Shown piece by piece: positions 35,053 through 43,693 of a DNA stretch of 64,000 nucleotides (the stretch's first letter is position 1; each line of letters begins with the position of its first letter). The notes under the pieces were generated by a model. It saw only the letters and a program-made list of their open reading frames with translations, was not told the DNA's origin and made no database searches. The position numbers and the translations under genes were made by a program. Location of the stretch: positions 248,001-312,000 of the forward strand of contig NZ_JARTVY010000003.1 in the NCBI RefSeq assembly GCF_031450805.1. Direction: 5' to 3'. Source of the stretch: Caballeronia sp031450805. GTDB lineage: Bacteria > Pseudomonadota > Gammaproteobacteria > Burkholderiales > Burkholderiaceae.

Positions 35053-35468
35053 GGCGGGAACGTACGCATCAGAGGATGTAAGCCGAAGAATAGCCCAGCA
35101 CCGCGCCCTTTATACGCCGCCGCTCGGTTTTCGTCATCGAACCCGAATCGATAGCGTTGCGCGGGAAGACGCGACTTAACATCGACACCTTGTCAGTCGG
35201 TCGGCGATTGACGCGGTCGCTATTCGCCGAAGCTGTGAGAATGACGCTTCAAGGGCGTGCAGGTTTCGTTACCTATGCGTCGCAACTCCTTTCACCTTTT
35301 CATGACCTTGTTGCCGCTGTCTGGGCATTTTTCGGAACACCCAACTGTGGTCTTCGCTGATAGTACACCGTCGATAAGAACGTCTTTGCTTTTGCTTTGG
35401 AAGGGCTTGTATCGATCACAGAGCCTTTTTGGCTACTGTAGCGACCCGGAGTTGAATGCACGCGGCAG
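35053..35468. other. Intergenic region between LysR and EamA genes
   Basis: No supported gene in 416 bp. It marks the join between the proline island and the second catabolic island. It contains GAGCCTTTTTGGCT-type short palindromes near 35420, but no convincing terminator or operator. Confidence 0.4.
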
Positions 35469-36380
35469 CTACCCTTCGCTGATGCTCGGGTGCGCTCGTC
35501 CATCTGTCGCCATGGGGTCCGGACGGCGCCGAGCACGTGCCATAACAACCGAGGCGGTGACCATCGCGACGCCGAGCCACAACGTGGGCGGCAATGGCTG
35601 AGCGACATGTAGACCGAGGAAAATTGTCGAAAGGACGGGCGTGGCGTAGCTTAACGCCGTCGTGAGACCCGTGTTGCCCTTCTTCATCGCGAAATCCCAC
35701 AGATAGAACGCCGCACCCATGGGGCCAAGCCCCATGTAGACAAGTACGAGCCAGTCCTGTGCTGGCAGTCTAGGGCAGTCGTTCGTAAGGAAGTGCATCG
35801 CGAGGCACGCTAGACCGGCGGGTAGCGAGAAGGCGCCCACCGATAGGCTGGGAATCGACTTGAACCGCTTACCAAGAACCGAGTACGCAGCCCAGGCAAG
35901 AGCCGAGAGTAACGCGAGAAGGTAAGCCGCGATTTCTTCGAACGCATGCGACGTCGTAGAGTCCGCCGTGTCGTGCGTCGACACAGGCTGGTGCATCGAC
36001 CAGCAAGCGGCGACGGCTCCTCCGAAGCCGAGCAACGCGCTCGCATACGGGAACCGGGATTTGTGTTCTGCCGGTGCCACCCAGCCCGTCATGCACACAA
36101 TGATGATTGGCCATAGGTAGTGCACGAGGCTCACGCCAATTGGGTCCCCGAGTTGCAGTGCGTAAAAGTAGATGACGTGATAGGCGAACGTCAACCCGCT
36201 TCCGGCAAGCAGTAGTGTCAGCGGCATTTTCCAATGGCGAAGCCACGGCAGACCAATCATTCCGCCGATTGTTAGCGCGATGCCGTTGACGAACAACGTT
36301 GGTGTTCCATGCAGAAGGTCCACGCTCGTTGCAAGCGTGCTCCACATCAAAACGGTCACGAGCACGCCGATGGTAGTCAT
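35469..36380 (-). CDS. EamA-family (DMT superfamily) transporter
   Basis: A 303-residue protein with about ten hydrophobic segments in two EamA halves (GVLVTVLMWSTLATSVDLLHG at the start, LLALLSALAWAAYSVLGKRF in the second half). The family exports amino acids and other metabolites or takes up small solutes. A 19-bp palindrome of the TTCCTAC type lies 50 bp upstream of its start, linking it to the PucR-type regulator encoded at 47401-48963. The C-terminal tail is polar. Confidence 0.9.
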   Translation of the reverse strand: MTTIGVLVTVLMWSTLATSVDLLHGTPTLFVNGIALTIGGMIGLPWLRHWKMPLTLLLAGSGLTFAYHVIYFYALQLGDPIGVSLVHYLWPIIIVCMTGWVAPAEHKSRFPYASALLGFGGAVAACWSMHQPVSTHDTADSTTSHAFEEIAAYLLALLSALAWAAYSVLGKRFKSIPSLSVGAFSLPAGLACLAMHFLTNDCPRLPAQDWLVLVYMGLGPMGAAFYLWDFAMKKGNTGLTTALSYATPVLSTIFLGLHVAQPLPPTLWLGVAMVTASVVMARARRRPDPMATDGRAHPSISEG

Positions 36381-36429
36381 CTTGGCCCCTTCAAAATCAC
36401 TGAATCTGCGTCATCCATCCTCAGCTGTC

Positions 36430-36448
36430 TTCCCACTTGAAGTAGGAA
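36430..36448. promoter_or_regulatory. Candidate PucR-regulator operator, site 1
   Basis: TTCCCACTTGAAGTAGGAA is an imperfect palindrome matching the perfect site at 47374-47392 at 17 of 19 positions. It lies 50 bp before the EamA transporter gene and about 280 bp before the first HAD gene on the other strand. Confidence 0.6.
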
Positions 36449-36727
36449 AACTTCGGCAACTTTTGGTGGGCGGAATGCGGCAAGGCCCAGGCTGAGGACA
36501 ACGAGAGCCGGAAGCAACCGTGCCGGGATGCTCTTGGCTGTCCTGGGGGTCTTCGTCGTACGCGAAAACACTTGGGGCTGGAGGCAGGAAGACGAAGGCA
36601 GCAGAAGCTGCTGCTGCGGCGGCTCGCGACGGTGAAAGCTGCTGCTCGGTCCCTCGATTAAAGTGCTGCTTGCCGCCACTGCTCAATAAACTGTGGTCTC
36701 CACTTGGACACATGAGAGGAGTAACCC
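36449..36727. other. Remainder of the EamA/HAD divergent region
   Basis: No gene is supported. It contains CTG/GCAGCAG-rich low-complexity sequence (36600-36665). A good ribosome site (GAGAGGAG) for the HAD gene lies at its right end. Confidence 0.4.
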
Positions 36728-37453
36728 GTGAAACTGACCGACTTCAACACCCTTACGTTCGACTGCTACGGCACTTTGATTGACTGGGAAAGCGGAATCT
36801 TCCAGGGTCTAAAGACCCTGCTGGACCGGGCGAAGACGCCGCTCACGCGAGACCAGGTGCTGGAGGCGCATGCCCGTCACGAGTCGTCGCAACAGAAGTA
36901 CACGCCGGCGAAGCGCTATCAAGAACTGCTGCCCATCGTCTACAAGCGTCTGGCCGAGGAATGGAGCCTGCCGTTCACGCACGAAGAATGCGTCGCTTAT
37001 GGTCGCTCGGTTCAGAACTGGCCGGCGTTCGAAGACAGCGCCGAAGCACTGCAATATCTGAAGAAACATTTCAAGCTCGTCATCCTGTCGAACATCGACA
37101 ACGAGAGCTTTACCCACAGCAACGCCAAGCTGAAAGTCGAGTTCGACGCCATCATCACTGCGGAAGACGTGGGTTCATACAAGCCGTCGCCGCGCAACTT
37201 CGATTACATGCTCGAGAAGCTCGGCGACCGTGGCATCAAGAAGGAAAAGATTCTACACACGGCAGAAAGCCTCTTCCATGACCACAAGCCTGCGAACGAA
37301 TTTGGCTTGGCGTCCTGCTGGATTTATCGCCGTCATTCGCAGCCGGGCTTCGGTGCGACGATGAACCCGGGCTCGCAACCTAACATCGATTTCCGCTTCA
37401 ACAGCATGTCGGACCTCGCGAAGGCGCACCAGGAAGAACTGGCGAATAAGTAA
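36728..37453 (+). CDS. HAD-superfamily hydrolase, haloacid dehalogenase type II-like, copy 1
   Basis: A 241-residue HAD enzyme starting at GTG (36728) with GAGAGGAG upstream. The nucleophile motif is LTFDCYGTLIDWESG (Asp11), motif II is VILSNIDNES, and motif III/IV is ITAEDVGSYKPSPRNF. A helical cap lies between about residues 20 and 100. The type II (L-2-haloacid dehalogenase-like) subgroup is often over-annotated, and many members are phosphatases or of unknown substrate. A close paralogue follows 116 bp downstream with a structured spacer between. An Lrp-type regulator comes next, suggesting a link to amino-acid metabolism. Confidence 0.85.
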   Translation: MKLTDFNTLTFDCYGTLIDWESGIFQGLKTLLDRAKTPLTRDQVLEAHARHESSQQKYTPAKRYQELLPIVYKRLAEEWSLPFTHEECVAYGRSVQNWPAFEDSAEALQYLKKHFKLVILSNIDNESFTHSNAKLKVEFDAIITAEDVGSYKPSPRNFDYMLEKLGDRGIKKEKILHTAESLFHDHKPANEFGLASCWIYRRHSQPGFGATMNPGSQPNIDFRFNSMSDLAKAHQEELANK

Positions 37454-37462
37454 GACAATGGA

Positions 37463-37519
37463 GTCTCGTCACCCTCGGGGCGCTGCGAGCCGATTTTTCG
37501 CGGGCGAGGCAGACGAGAC
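37463..37519. repeat. Inverted repeat in the spacer between the two HAD genes
   Basis: GTCTCGTC (37463-37470) pairs with GACGAGAC (37512-37519). The flanks AATGG and CCATT extend the pairing with a small bulge, and inner CCTCG/CGAGG segments could stack further. It could be a processing or attenuation structure between the paralogous genes. The GATTTTTCG inside the loop does not form a terminator. Confidence 0.45.
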
Positions 37520-37569
37520 CATTGGCCGGTTAAGATTTCTCTGCAGGCGATTGAATCAAAGGGGGCGTT

Positions 37570-38313
37570 GTGGCTTTGACGGATTTCAAGGCACTCACAT
37601 TTGACTGCTACGGGACTCTCATCGACTGGGAGTCAGGTATCGCGTCGGGCCTGTCGGAGCTTGCGTCTCGAGCGGCAGAACCTCTCACGCGCGATGATAT
37701 TCTTGAAGCCCACGCGCGCCACGAGTCGTATCAGCAGAAAGTCACGCCTGGCATGTCGTATGACCGCTTGCTTCAGATTGTGTTCAAGCGAATCGCCGAA
37801 GAATGGGACGTGCCCTATCGTTGGGAGGAAGCGGTCGCCTACGGTGCCTCCGTGGGAGATTGGCCAGCATTCCCAGACTCGGCGAGTACGCTGCAGTATC
37901 TGAAGAAGTATTTCAAGCTGGTTGTCGTCTCCAACGTTGATATCCGCAGCTTCAGAGCGACAAATGAGAAGCTTGCGGTTGATTTTGACGCTATCGTGAC
38001 GGCTGAAGACGTCGGTTCATACAAGCCTTCGCGAAGCAACTTCGAATATCTGTTCTCGACCCTTGCCTCGATGGGCATCGGAAGGGACGATACACTTCAC
38101 GTCGCAGATAGCGTATACCACGACCATCAGCCTGCGAGCGAACTGCAACTTCGCTCATGCTGGATTCAACGCCGCTACGAGCAGCGCGGCGCTGGTGCGA
38201 ACGTGAGGTACTCTGTTGAACCATCTGTTGACTACAAATTCACGAGCATGGCGCGGTTGGTGAAAGCGCACCATGAGGACCTGCTCGAGCATGGCATAGT
38301 TGCCTTCGATTGA
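37570..38313 (+). CDS. HAD-superfamily hydrolase, haloacid dehalogenase type II-like, copy 2
   Basis: A 247-residue paralogue of the preceding protein, sharing FDCYGTLIDWESG, the EAHARHES cap segment, TAEDVGSYKPS and the C-terminal KAHHEDL. Like copy 1 it starts at GTG (37570), preceded by a purine run AAAGGGGG. The catalytic Asp and Lys are kept in both copies, so neither is obviously dead. The copies have diverged across the cap, which usually sets substrate, so they may handle different substrates. The Lrp/AsnC gene follows after 27 bp. Confidence 0.85.
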   Translation: MALTDFKALTFDCYGTLIDWESGIASGLSELASRAAEPLTRDDILEAHARHESYQQKVTPGMSYDRLLQIVFKRIAEEWDVPYRWEEAVAYGASVGDWPAFPDSASTLQYLKKYFKLVVVSNVDIRSFRATNEKLAVDFDAIVTAEDVGSYKPSRSNFEYLFSTLASMGIGRDDTLHVADSVYHDHQPASELQLRSCWIQRRYEQRGAGANVRYSVEPSVDYKFTSMARLVKAHHEDLLEHGIVAFD

Positions 38314-38340
38314 CACACAGCCGATTCGAACACGCACGAT

Positions 38341-38832
38341 ATGCGACAGAAGCTTGACCGGACCGATGTCAAAATCCTTGCCGAACTGCAGAAGAACGGC
38401 AACATGACGAACGCGAATCTCGCTAACGCGGTCGGGTTGTCAGCAAGTCCGTGCCTGCAACGTGTTAAGCGCCTTGAAGCTGCGGGAATTATCGCCGGAT
38501 ACGGTGCGCATCTGAACTTGGCAAAGCTGACCAGCACGGTAACGGTCTTCACCGAAATCATGCTTCATGACCATCGTCGAGAGGATTTCACCCGCTTTGA
38601 GGCGAACCTGCGCGACTTCGAAGAGATAACCGAATGCCACCTGGTCAGCGGCGGATACGATTACCTGCTGAAATCAATCGTCAAGAATATCGGCCATTAT
38701 CAAGAGGTCATTGAGACGCTGGTTGACCGCAATATTGGAATCGAGAAGTACTTCAGCTATATCGTCATTCGGTCGACCTTCGTCAAGCAGACAGTACCGC
38801 TCGACAAACTGCTTTCGGAAGACGACGATTAA
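38341..38832 (+). CDS. Lrp/AsnC-family transcriptional regulator
   Basis: A 163-residue regulator with the N-terminal helix-turn-helix (LDRTDVKILAELQKNGNMTNANLANAVGLSASPCLQRVKRLEAAGII) and the C-terminal RAM ligand domain (EITECHLVSGGYDYLLKSIV). The family responds to amino acids. It lies 27 bp after the second HAD gene and is probably cotranscribed. Targets are unknown and could be the HAD genes or the aminotransferase genes nearby. Confidence 0.93.
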   Translation: MRQKLDRTDVKILAELQKNGNMTNANLANAVGLSASPCLQRVKRLEAAGIIAGYGAHLNLAKLTSTVTVFTEIMLHDHRREDFTRFEANLRDFEEITECHLVSGGYDYLLKSIVKNIGHYQEVIETLVDRNIGIEKYFSYIVIRSTFVKQTVPLDKLLSEDDD

Positions 38833-38905
38833 CGGAGCTAATCAGGATGACGACGGTCCAGTATATCTGCGGCATCCAGCAGCAAGATGATTAGAGGAAA
38901 ATTAA

Positions 38906-39163
38906 ATGGGCGCGCGGCTTGGTTCGGCTTTCACCACGTCGCACATCTCTTTGGTGTCAGGCCTGAGGGCTGCCAAGCTGCTCTGGCAGGTCGGCGCTAC
39001 TGGCGAAATCGACGTGGACAAAGACCTCAAGCGTAACGACGGACGCGGGTTTCTGCTAAGCCACCGAGCGGTCGTTGCCCCCGGTTATCACATGAACTAC
39101 GGACCTACGACCGCATTCCAGAAATGGTGTGCCTCTGAGTTGGCAGCCATGATGACTAAGTAG
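38906..39163 (+). pseudogene. Possible LysR C-terminal remnant (85 aa frame)
   Basis: An 85-residue frame with AGAGGAAAA before the ATG. The end (TTAFQKWCASELAAMM) and the middle (VSGLRAAKLLWQVG, then GRGFLLSHRAVV) resemble the last ~80 residues of a LysR effector domain. No DNA-binding domain precedes it. I consider it a fragment more likely than an independent gene, but a true small protein cannot be excluded. Confidence 0.35.
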
Positions 39164-39317
39164 CACTTCTCCGCACCGGCTTCCCCGAACCATATCCGCC
39201 TCCCGGTAACTCGCTTCCACTCCGGGCTTCTAAAGACCCCCGCGACCGAGCTCGTTACGCACGTTGACGGGCTCGCAAAATACAGTCGTACGAAACATTC
39301 GAACGTGGACTACCGGA

Positions 39318-39336
39318 TTCCTACCTTTCGTCGATT
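39318..39336. promoter_or_regulatory. Weak candidate PucR-regulator operator before the porin gene
   Basis: TTCCTACCTTTCGTCGATT shares TTCCTAC and TTTCGT with the site at 50481-50499, but the right arm is degenerate. It lies about 120 bp upstream of the porin start. Confidence 0.35.
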
Positions 39337-39458
39337 GGTGCCAAAAATAGTTGCAGGAATACTGACCTCCGATAGCCCCGGCAATCAAGTTCTATAACGA
39401 CCGCAGTTCAATCGGTCTCGCTGCCGGGCGGATGTTCCATACTGTCCGGAGGAGACAA

Positions 39459-40595
39459 TTGAAGAAGACAGTGCTATGTGCCGCAATGCTCGTTGGCTCA
39501 ACGACTTGCATCGCTCAGAGTTCGGTGACCCTTTACGGCGTTGTTGACGACAGCTTTTCGTTCACCAACAACCAGGCAGGCTCTCACAACTACCAGATGG
39601 TAAATGGCGGCCGCGGGAGCAGCAAATGGGGCTTTCGGACGGTTGAGGACCTCGGCGGCGGTCTGGACACGGTCGCGGTGCTAGAGAATGGCTTTGATGT
39701 CAACACCGGCAAGCTCGGTAACGGAGGCCGCCTCTTTGGGCGGCAGGCCTACGTCGCGCTGAACGGCCCGTTCGGCAGTCTCAGGCTGGGTCGCCAGTAC
39801 GACCTCATCGCGGACTCGCTGATGCCTTTGGCTTCGTCTCTGAAATTTGGTGGGGTGCTTACAACGCGCGCGGCTGACGTCGATAATGTGTGGGGCGACT
39901 ATTCGGTCAGCAACACCATCAAATATTACACGCCGGACTTTGCTGGCTTCAAACTCGGCGCGCTATTCAGCCTTGGCGGTGTCGCAGGCAACTTCTCCCA
40001 AGGACGTGGTGAAGGGTTGAGCCTGGCCTATGCGGGCGGTCCTGTCACTGCATCAGCCGCGCTGTTGCGCCTCAACAATCCGGCGACCTCGCTTTACGAC
40101 GCTACCGCGACTCCGCAGGCGGGCGCAGCGTTCACCAATCCGATTACCAACCCGACCTTCAGCGGCTATGTTTCGGCTCATACCTTGCAAATCGCCGGGG
40201 GTGGCCTGAATTACTCGATTGGCAACGCAGTCATCGGTGTGCTCTACACCAACACGCGTTTTGAAGATGTGGTGCCAACGAACTCCACACCATTCTCAGG
40301 CACTGCGACGTTTAACAGCATCGAAGCGAACGCGACGTACCGTATCAAGCCAGATGTGCTTGTCGGCGCAGCTTACAACTATACGAAAGCAGAGAACGCC
40401 AAGTACAGTCAGGTGAACGTCGGAGCTGAGTACGACCTGTCGAAGCGAACCATGCTGTACGCAATCGCCGCGTGGGAACACGCAATCGGAACGGACTCCA
40501 CTGGCAAACAGGCGGTGGCCGCGATGGCCTTCGTGACGCCGTCGAGCACAAGCAATCAGGTGGTCGTGCGTGTCGGCATGCGCCAGGCTTTCTGA
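39459..40595 (+). CDS. Gram-negative porin (OmpC-like, Burkholderia type)
   Basis: A 378-residue outer-membrane porin. I choose the TTG at 39459: GGAGGAG lies 5 bases upstream, and translation gives the standard porin signal peptide (M)KKTVLCAAMLVGSTTCIAQ followed by SSVTLYGVVDD. An earlier ATG at 39432 would add nine odd residues. Beta-barrel features include GSLRLGRQYD, the alternating strands and the terminal phenylalanine (RVGMRQAF) needed for Bam-dependent assembly. Its position inside the catabolic island and the weak TTCCTAC-type site upstream suggest that it admits the substrate of this pathway. Confidence 0.93.
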   Translation: MKKTVLCAAMLVGSTTCIAQSSVTLYGVVDDSFSFTNNQAGSHNYQMVNGGRGSSKWGFRTVEDLGGGLDTVAVLENGFDVNTGKLGNGGRLFGRQAYVALNGPFGSLRLGRQYDLIADSLMPLASSLKFGGVLTTRAADVDNVWGDYSVSNTIKYYTPDFAGFKLGALFSLGGVAGNFSQGRGEGLSLAYAGGPVTASAALLRLNNPATSLYDATATPQAGAAFTNPITNPTFSGYVSAHTLQIAGGGLNYSIGNAVIGVLYTNTRFEDVVPTNSTPFSGTATFNSIEANATYRIKPDVLVGAAYNYTKAENAKYSQVNVGAEYDLSKRTMLYAIAAWEHAIGTDSTGKQAVAAMAFVTPSSTSNQVVVRVGMRQAF

Positions 40596-40608
40596 GCGGA
40601 AACGAAAA

Positions 40609-40637
40609 AGGCCATCGTCCTTGTGAGACGATGGCCT
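40609..40637 (-). terminator. Rho-independent terminator of the aldehyde dehydrogenase gene
   Basis: AGGCCATCGTC pairs perfectly with GACGATGGCCT (11-bp stem, 7-nt loop). On the minus strand it is followed by TTTTTCG, 17 bp past the stop of the gene ending at 40654. The porin gene converges on the same hairpin. Confidence 0.85.
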
Positions 40638-40653
40638 GGGGCTCGACACGATA

Positions 40654-42126
40654 TTAGTCGAGACCGCCCTGACAGATGTACTTGATGGACAGGTAATCGT
40701 CGAGACCGTACTTCGACCCTTCACGACCGTAGCCCGATTCCTTAACGCCCCCGAAAGGCGCTGCCTCGCTCGCGACCGCGCCCTCGTTCAGGCCAACGAC
40801 GCCGGCTTCAAGTTGACGCGAGACTCGGTCGGCACGGCGCATGTCTTGAGTGTAGAAGTACGCGGCAAGTCCGAACGGCGTGTCGTTGGCCAGGCGAATT
40901 GCCTCTTCCTCGGACTCGAAACGATACAGCGGAGCCACCGGGCCAAAGGTTTCTTCACAGGTGACAAGCATTTCGTTGGTCGCATGGGCGATGACTGTCG
41001 GCGCGTAGTAATTCGGGCCCATCTCGGTCAAACGCTTGCCGCCAGTCAGCACGGTCGCACCCTTCGAAACCGCGTCGTTGACGTGACGGTCAATCTTGTC
41101 GATTGCCTTTGCGTTAATCATGGGACCAATCTGCGCTTGCGGGTCCGTCGCAGGTGCGACCTTCAGGGCACCAACTCGCGCAGCGAGCAGCTCGGCGAAC
41201 TTGTCGAACACGCCCGACTGAACGTAGACGCGATTCGGGCAAACGCACGTTTGCCCGCCATTGCGGAATTTCGCTGCCATCAAGCCGACGACGGCTGCAT
41301 CAAGGTCCGCGTCGTCGAACACGATGAAAGGCGCATTGCCTCCAAGTTCGAGCGAAAGCTTTTTCAGCGTGCCCGCCGACTCGCGCGCGAGATACTTGCC
41401 GACCGCTGTCGAACCAGTGAACGTGATTTTGCGCACGCGGTCGTCGGCAAGCCAGTCACCAACTGCTTCGATGCCGTGGTCGCGCGACGCGCTAAGCATG
41501 TTGAGAACGCCGGCAGGAACGCCTGCTTCTTGAGCGAGTGCTGCAAGCGCCAGTGCCGTCAGGGGCGTGTCCTCAGCCGGTTTCCCGACCACCGTGCAGC
41601 CTGCAGCCAACGCGGGAGCAATCTTGCGGGCAATCATTGCCAGCGGGAAGTTCCACGGGGTGATGGCGGCAACGATTCCGACCGGTTCCTTGATGGCGCG
41701 CATGTGCTTTCCGCGCTGCTGCTGGGGAATGAGGTCACCGTAGATGCGCGTGGCTTCGTCGGCGAACCAAGCCACATACGACGCCCCGTACGCGACTTCG
41801 CCGCGAGCTTCTGCCAGCGGTTTGCCTTGCTCCAGCGACATGAGCGTAGCGAGGTCGTCAGTGTTCGCGACAATTAAAGCGTGCCAGCGCTTCAAAATCT
41901 CTGCCCGTTCTCGGGGCAAACGCTCACGCCAGTCTTTCGCCGCTTTCGCCGCTGCGTCAGTAGCAGCACGGGCGTCGGCCTTACCGCTGTTCGCGACTTC
42001 AGCAATGAGCCCGCCCGTGGCGGGATTCGTCACCGGATAGCGGGCGTTGTCCACCGCGTCCGTCCATTCGCCACCAATCAGGTTCTGGCGGCGCAGCAGT
42101 TCTTCGCGTTGCAGTTTCAGTTCCAT
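40654..42126 (-). CDS. gabD: Succinate-semialdehyde dehydrogenase-type ALDH (GabD-like)
   Basis: A 490-residue aldehyde dehydrogenase of the GabD/DavD group. The motifs are TPWNFPLAMIARKIAPALAAGC, the general base Glu in SLELGGNAPFIVFDDADL, and the catalytic Cys in RNGGQTCVCPNR (the adjacent second Cys is typical of SSADH). The C-terminus YGREGSKYGLDDYLSIKYIC is also typical. It would oxidise succinate or glutarate semialdehyde with NAD(P)+. I place the start at 42126 (MELKLQRE), following AGGTATCGAG, rather than 14 codons upstream. The class III aminotransferase gene lies just upstream (56-bp gap) and would make its substrate from GABA, 5-aminovalerate or a similar omega-amino acid. Confidence 0.92.
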   Translation of the reverse strand: MELKLQREELLRRQNLIGGEWTDAVDNARYPVTNPATGGLIAEVANSGKADARAATDAAAKAAKDWRERLPRERAEILKRWHALIVANTDDLATLMSLEQGKPLAEARGEVAYGASYVAWFADEATRIYGDLIPQQQRGKHMRAIKEPVGIVAAITPWNFPLAMIARKIAPALAAGCTVVGKPAEDTPLTALALAALAQEAGVPAGVLNMLSASRDHGIEAVGDWLADDRVRKITFTGSTAVGKYLARESAGTLKKLSLELGGNAPFIVFDDADLDAAVVGLMAAKFRNGGQTCVCPNRVYVQSGVFDKFAELLAARVGALKVAPATDPQAQIGPMINAKAIDKIDRHVNDAVSKGATVLTGGKRLTEMGPNYYAPTVIAHATNEMLVTCEETFGPVAPLYRFESEEEAIRLANDTPFGLAAYFYTQDMRRADRVSRQLEAGVVGLNEGAVASEAAPFGGVKESGYGREGSKYGLDDYLSIKYICQGGLD

Positions 42127-42182
42127 ACTCGATACCTTCAATAGATACTTCTCGTGTTGCTTCGGCAAATGAGCCGCAGCCC

Positions 42183-43565
42183 TTAACCTTTGACTGCGCG
42201 ACGAACGTCGGCGCTTTCGAGAACGTCGTCGAGCGTCTTACGGACGCGCTGAACCAACATGTCGACCTCACCTTCCGTGTAGCAGAGCGCCGGAGCGAAA
42301 CCGAGTATGTTGTCGCCAAAGGCGCGGAAGATAATCTTGTTGCGAGCAGCAGCGTCAAAAATGCGGTCAGCGAGATGAAGTGCCGGGTCGAATCGGGCCC
42401 GCGTCGTCTTGTCTGCGACCAGTTCGACTGCTCCGAGCAGACCGGCGTGTCTCGAGTCCCCGACCAGCGGGTGGTCAAGAAGACTGTCCAGACCGCTCGC
42501 AAATTTCGGTGCCTGAGCTTGGCCATTTGCGAGGAGGCCGCCTTCGGTGTACAGCCGGAGAACTTCAAGTCCAATAGCGGCGCTTACCGGATGCGCCGAG
42601 TACGTTTGGCCGTGGCCGATTGCTTCTCCCGGCTTGCTACCATCAGCGATGCCTTGATAGACCGCATCGGACATGAGCACTGCACCCATGGGGGCGTATC
42701 CAGCCGTAAGGCCTTTCGCGATAGTCATCAGGTCCGGTTCAACACCTTCGGTTTCGCAAGCGAACATCGGACCCGTTCGGCCGAAGGCCGTGATGACCTC
42801 GTCGGCGACGAACAAAATGTCGAGCCGCTTGCATGCATCTCGCATCGCCTTGAGCCACCCCTTCGGCGGAACGATGACGCCCCCTGAGCCTTGGACTGGC
42901 TCGCAGAAGAAAGCAGCAACATTCTCCGCACCGAGCTCAGCAACCCTGTCCTCTAGCGACGTGACCGATTCCGCGATGAGCGCGTGAGCATCGTCTGGCG
43001 TCTCGCTGCGATACAGATAAGGGGACGGGATGTGATGCTGTGTGGGCAGCGGAACGTCGAAGTTGCGATGGAAGCTGGCGATTGCAGTCAAGCCAGAACC
43101 GATGGACGACGAGCCGTGATAGCCACGTTCGAGAGCAATGAAATGCTTTTTACTCGGCCGACCGATGGCGTTGTAATAGTGCGTGATGAAGCGCAGGGCC
43201 GAGTCGACCGCATCGGACCCACCAAGCGAAAAGTAGACGTGCTGCAGGCTCTTGGGTGCGATGTCGACAAGACGTTGGGCCAGTTCGATGGCCGGTTGCG
43301 AGCCGAAGTGGAAGTATCCCGTCGCATAGGGGAGCTTTGCCATCTGCTCTGCTGCGGCCTTTACGATACTCTCGTGGCCGTACCCTGTATTGACGCACCA
43401 GAGACCCGCGAACGCATCAAGCAGTTCGTTGCCTTGGGCGTCATATAACCAGGCGCCTTTACCGCGTTCCAGGACCGTCACACCGCGCTGCTCATGTGCG
43501 CGGTAATTGGCGACGGGATGGATGAGATGTGCGCGGTCTGAATCGATGAGCGTTGCGAGTGACAT
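42183..43565 (-). CDS. Class III omega-aminotransferase
   Basis: A 460-residue fold-type I PLP enzyme of the beta-alanine/putrescine:pyruvate transaminase branch. Features are WLYDAQGNELLDAFAGLWCVNTGYGH at the start, FSLGGSDAVDSALRF (phosphate loop), ALERGYHGSSS, the LFVADEVITAFGRTG segment with the ring-stacking Asp, and PLP-lysine in LMTIAKGLTAGYAP. It transfers the amino group of an omega-amino acid or diamine to pyruvate or a ketoacid. The dehydrogenase gene follows at once, giving a two-step route to an acid. Preferred substrate is not determined by sequence. A second, different aminotransferase of this class is encoded at 50551-51849. Confidence 0.92.
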   Translation of the reverse strand: MSLATLIDSDRAHLIHPVANYRAHEQRGVTVLERGKGAWLYDAQGNELLDAFAGLWCVNTGYGHESIVKAAAEQMAKLPYATGYFHFGSQPAIELAQRLVDIAPKSLQHVYFSLGGSDAVDSALRFITHYYNAIGRPSKKHFIALERGYHGSSSIGSGLTAIASFHRNFDVPLPTQHHIPSPYLYRSETPDDAHALIAESVTSLEDRVAELGAENVAAFFCEPVQGSGGVIVPPKGWLKAMRDACKRLDILFVADEVITAFGRTGPMFACETEGVEPDLMTIAKGLTAGYAPMGAVLMSDAVYQGIADGSKPGEAIGHGQTYSAHPVSAAIGLEVLRLYTEGGLLANGQAQAPKFASGLDSLLDHPLVGDSRHAGLLGAVELVADKTTRARFDPALHLADRIFDAAARNKIIFRAFGDNILGFAPALCYTEGEVDMLVQRVRKTLDDVLESADVRRAVKG

Positions 43566-43693
43566 TTCACAATCCTTGATAGGGGTCTGCCTATCTTTAG
43601 AGTATCCGGAGCCTGCAGCATTTGGTTTCGCCCGGAGAAGCCATTCTTCGACTTCCCCGATCGAGCCGAGGCTCCGCTTAGCATCTTCTGCTG

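Noticed and set aside
36600..36665. CAG/CTG-rich run in the EamA/HAD gap, considered as a repeat array
   Set aside because: The units are irregular and short. It is low-complexity sequence rather than a true tandem repeat, and no CRISPR-like spacing exists anywhere in the window.
40813..41877. A 354-residue open frame on the plus strand opposite the GabD-like gene
   Set aside because: Mirror frame of a conserved aldehyde dehydrogenase. No recognisable motif.
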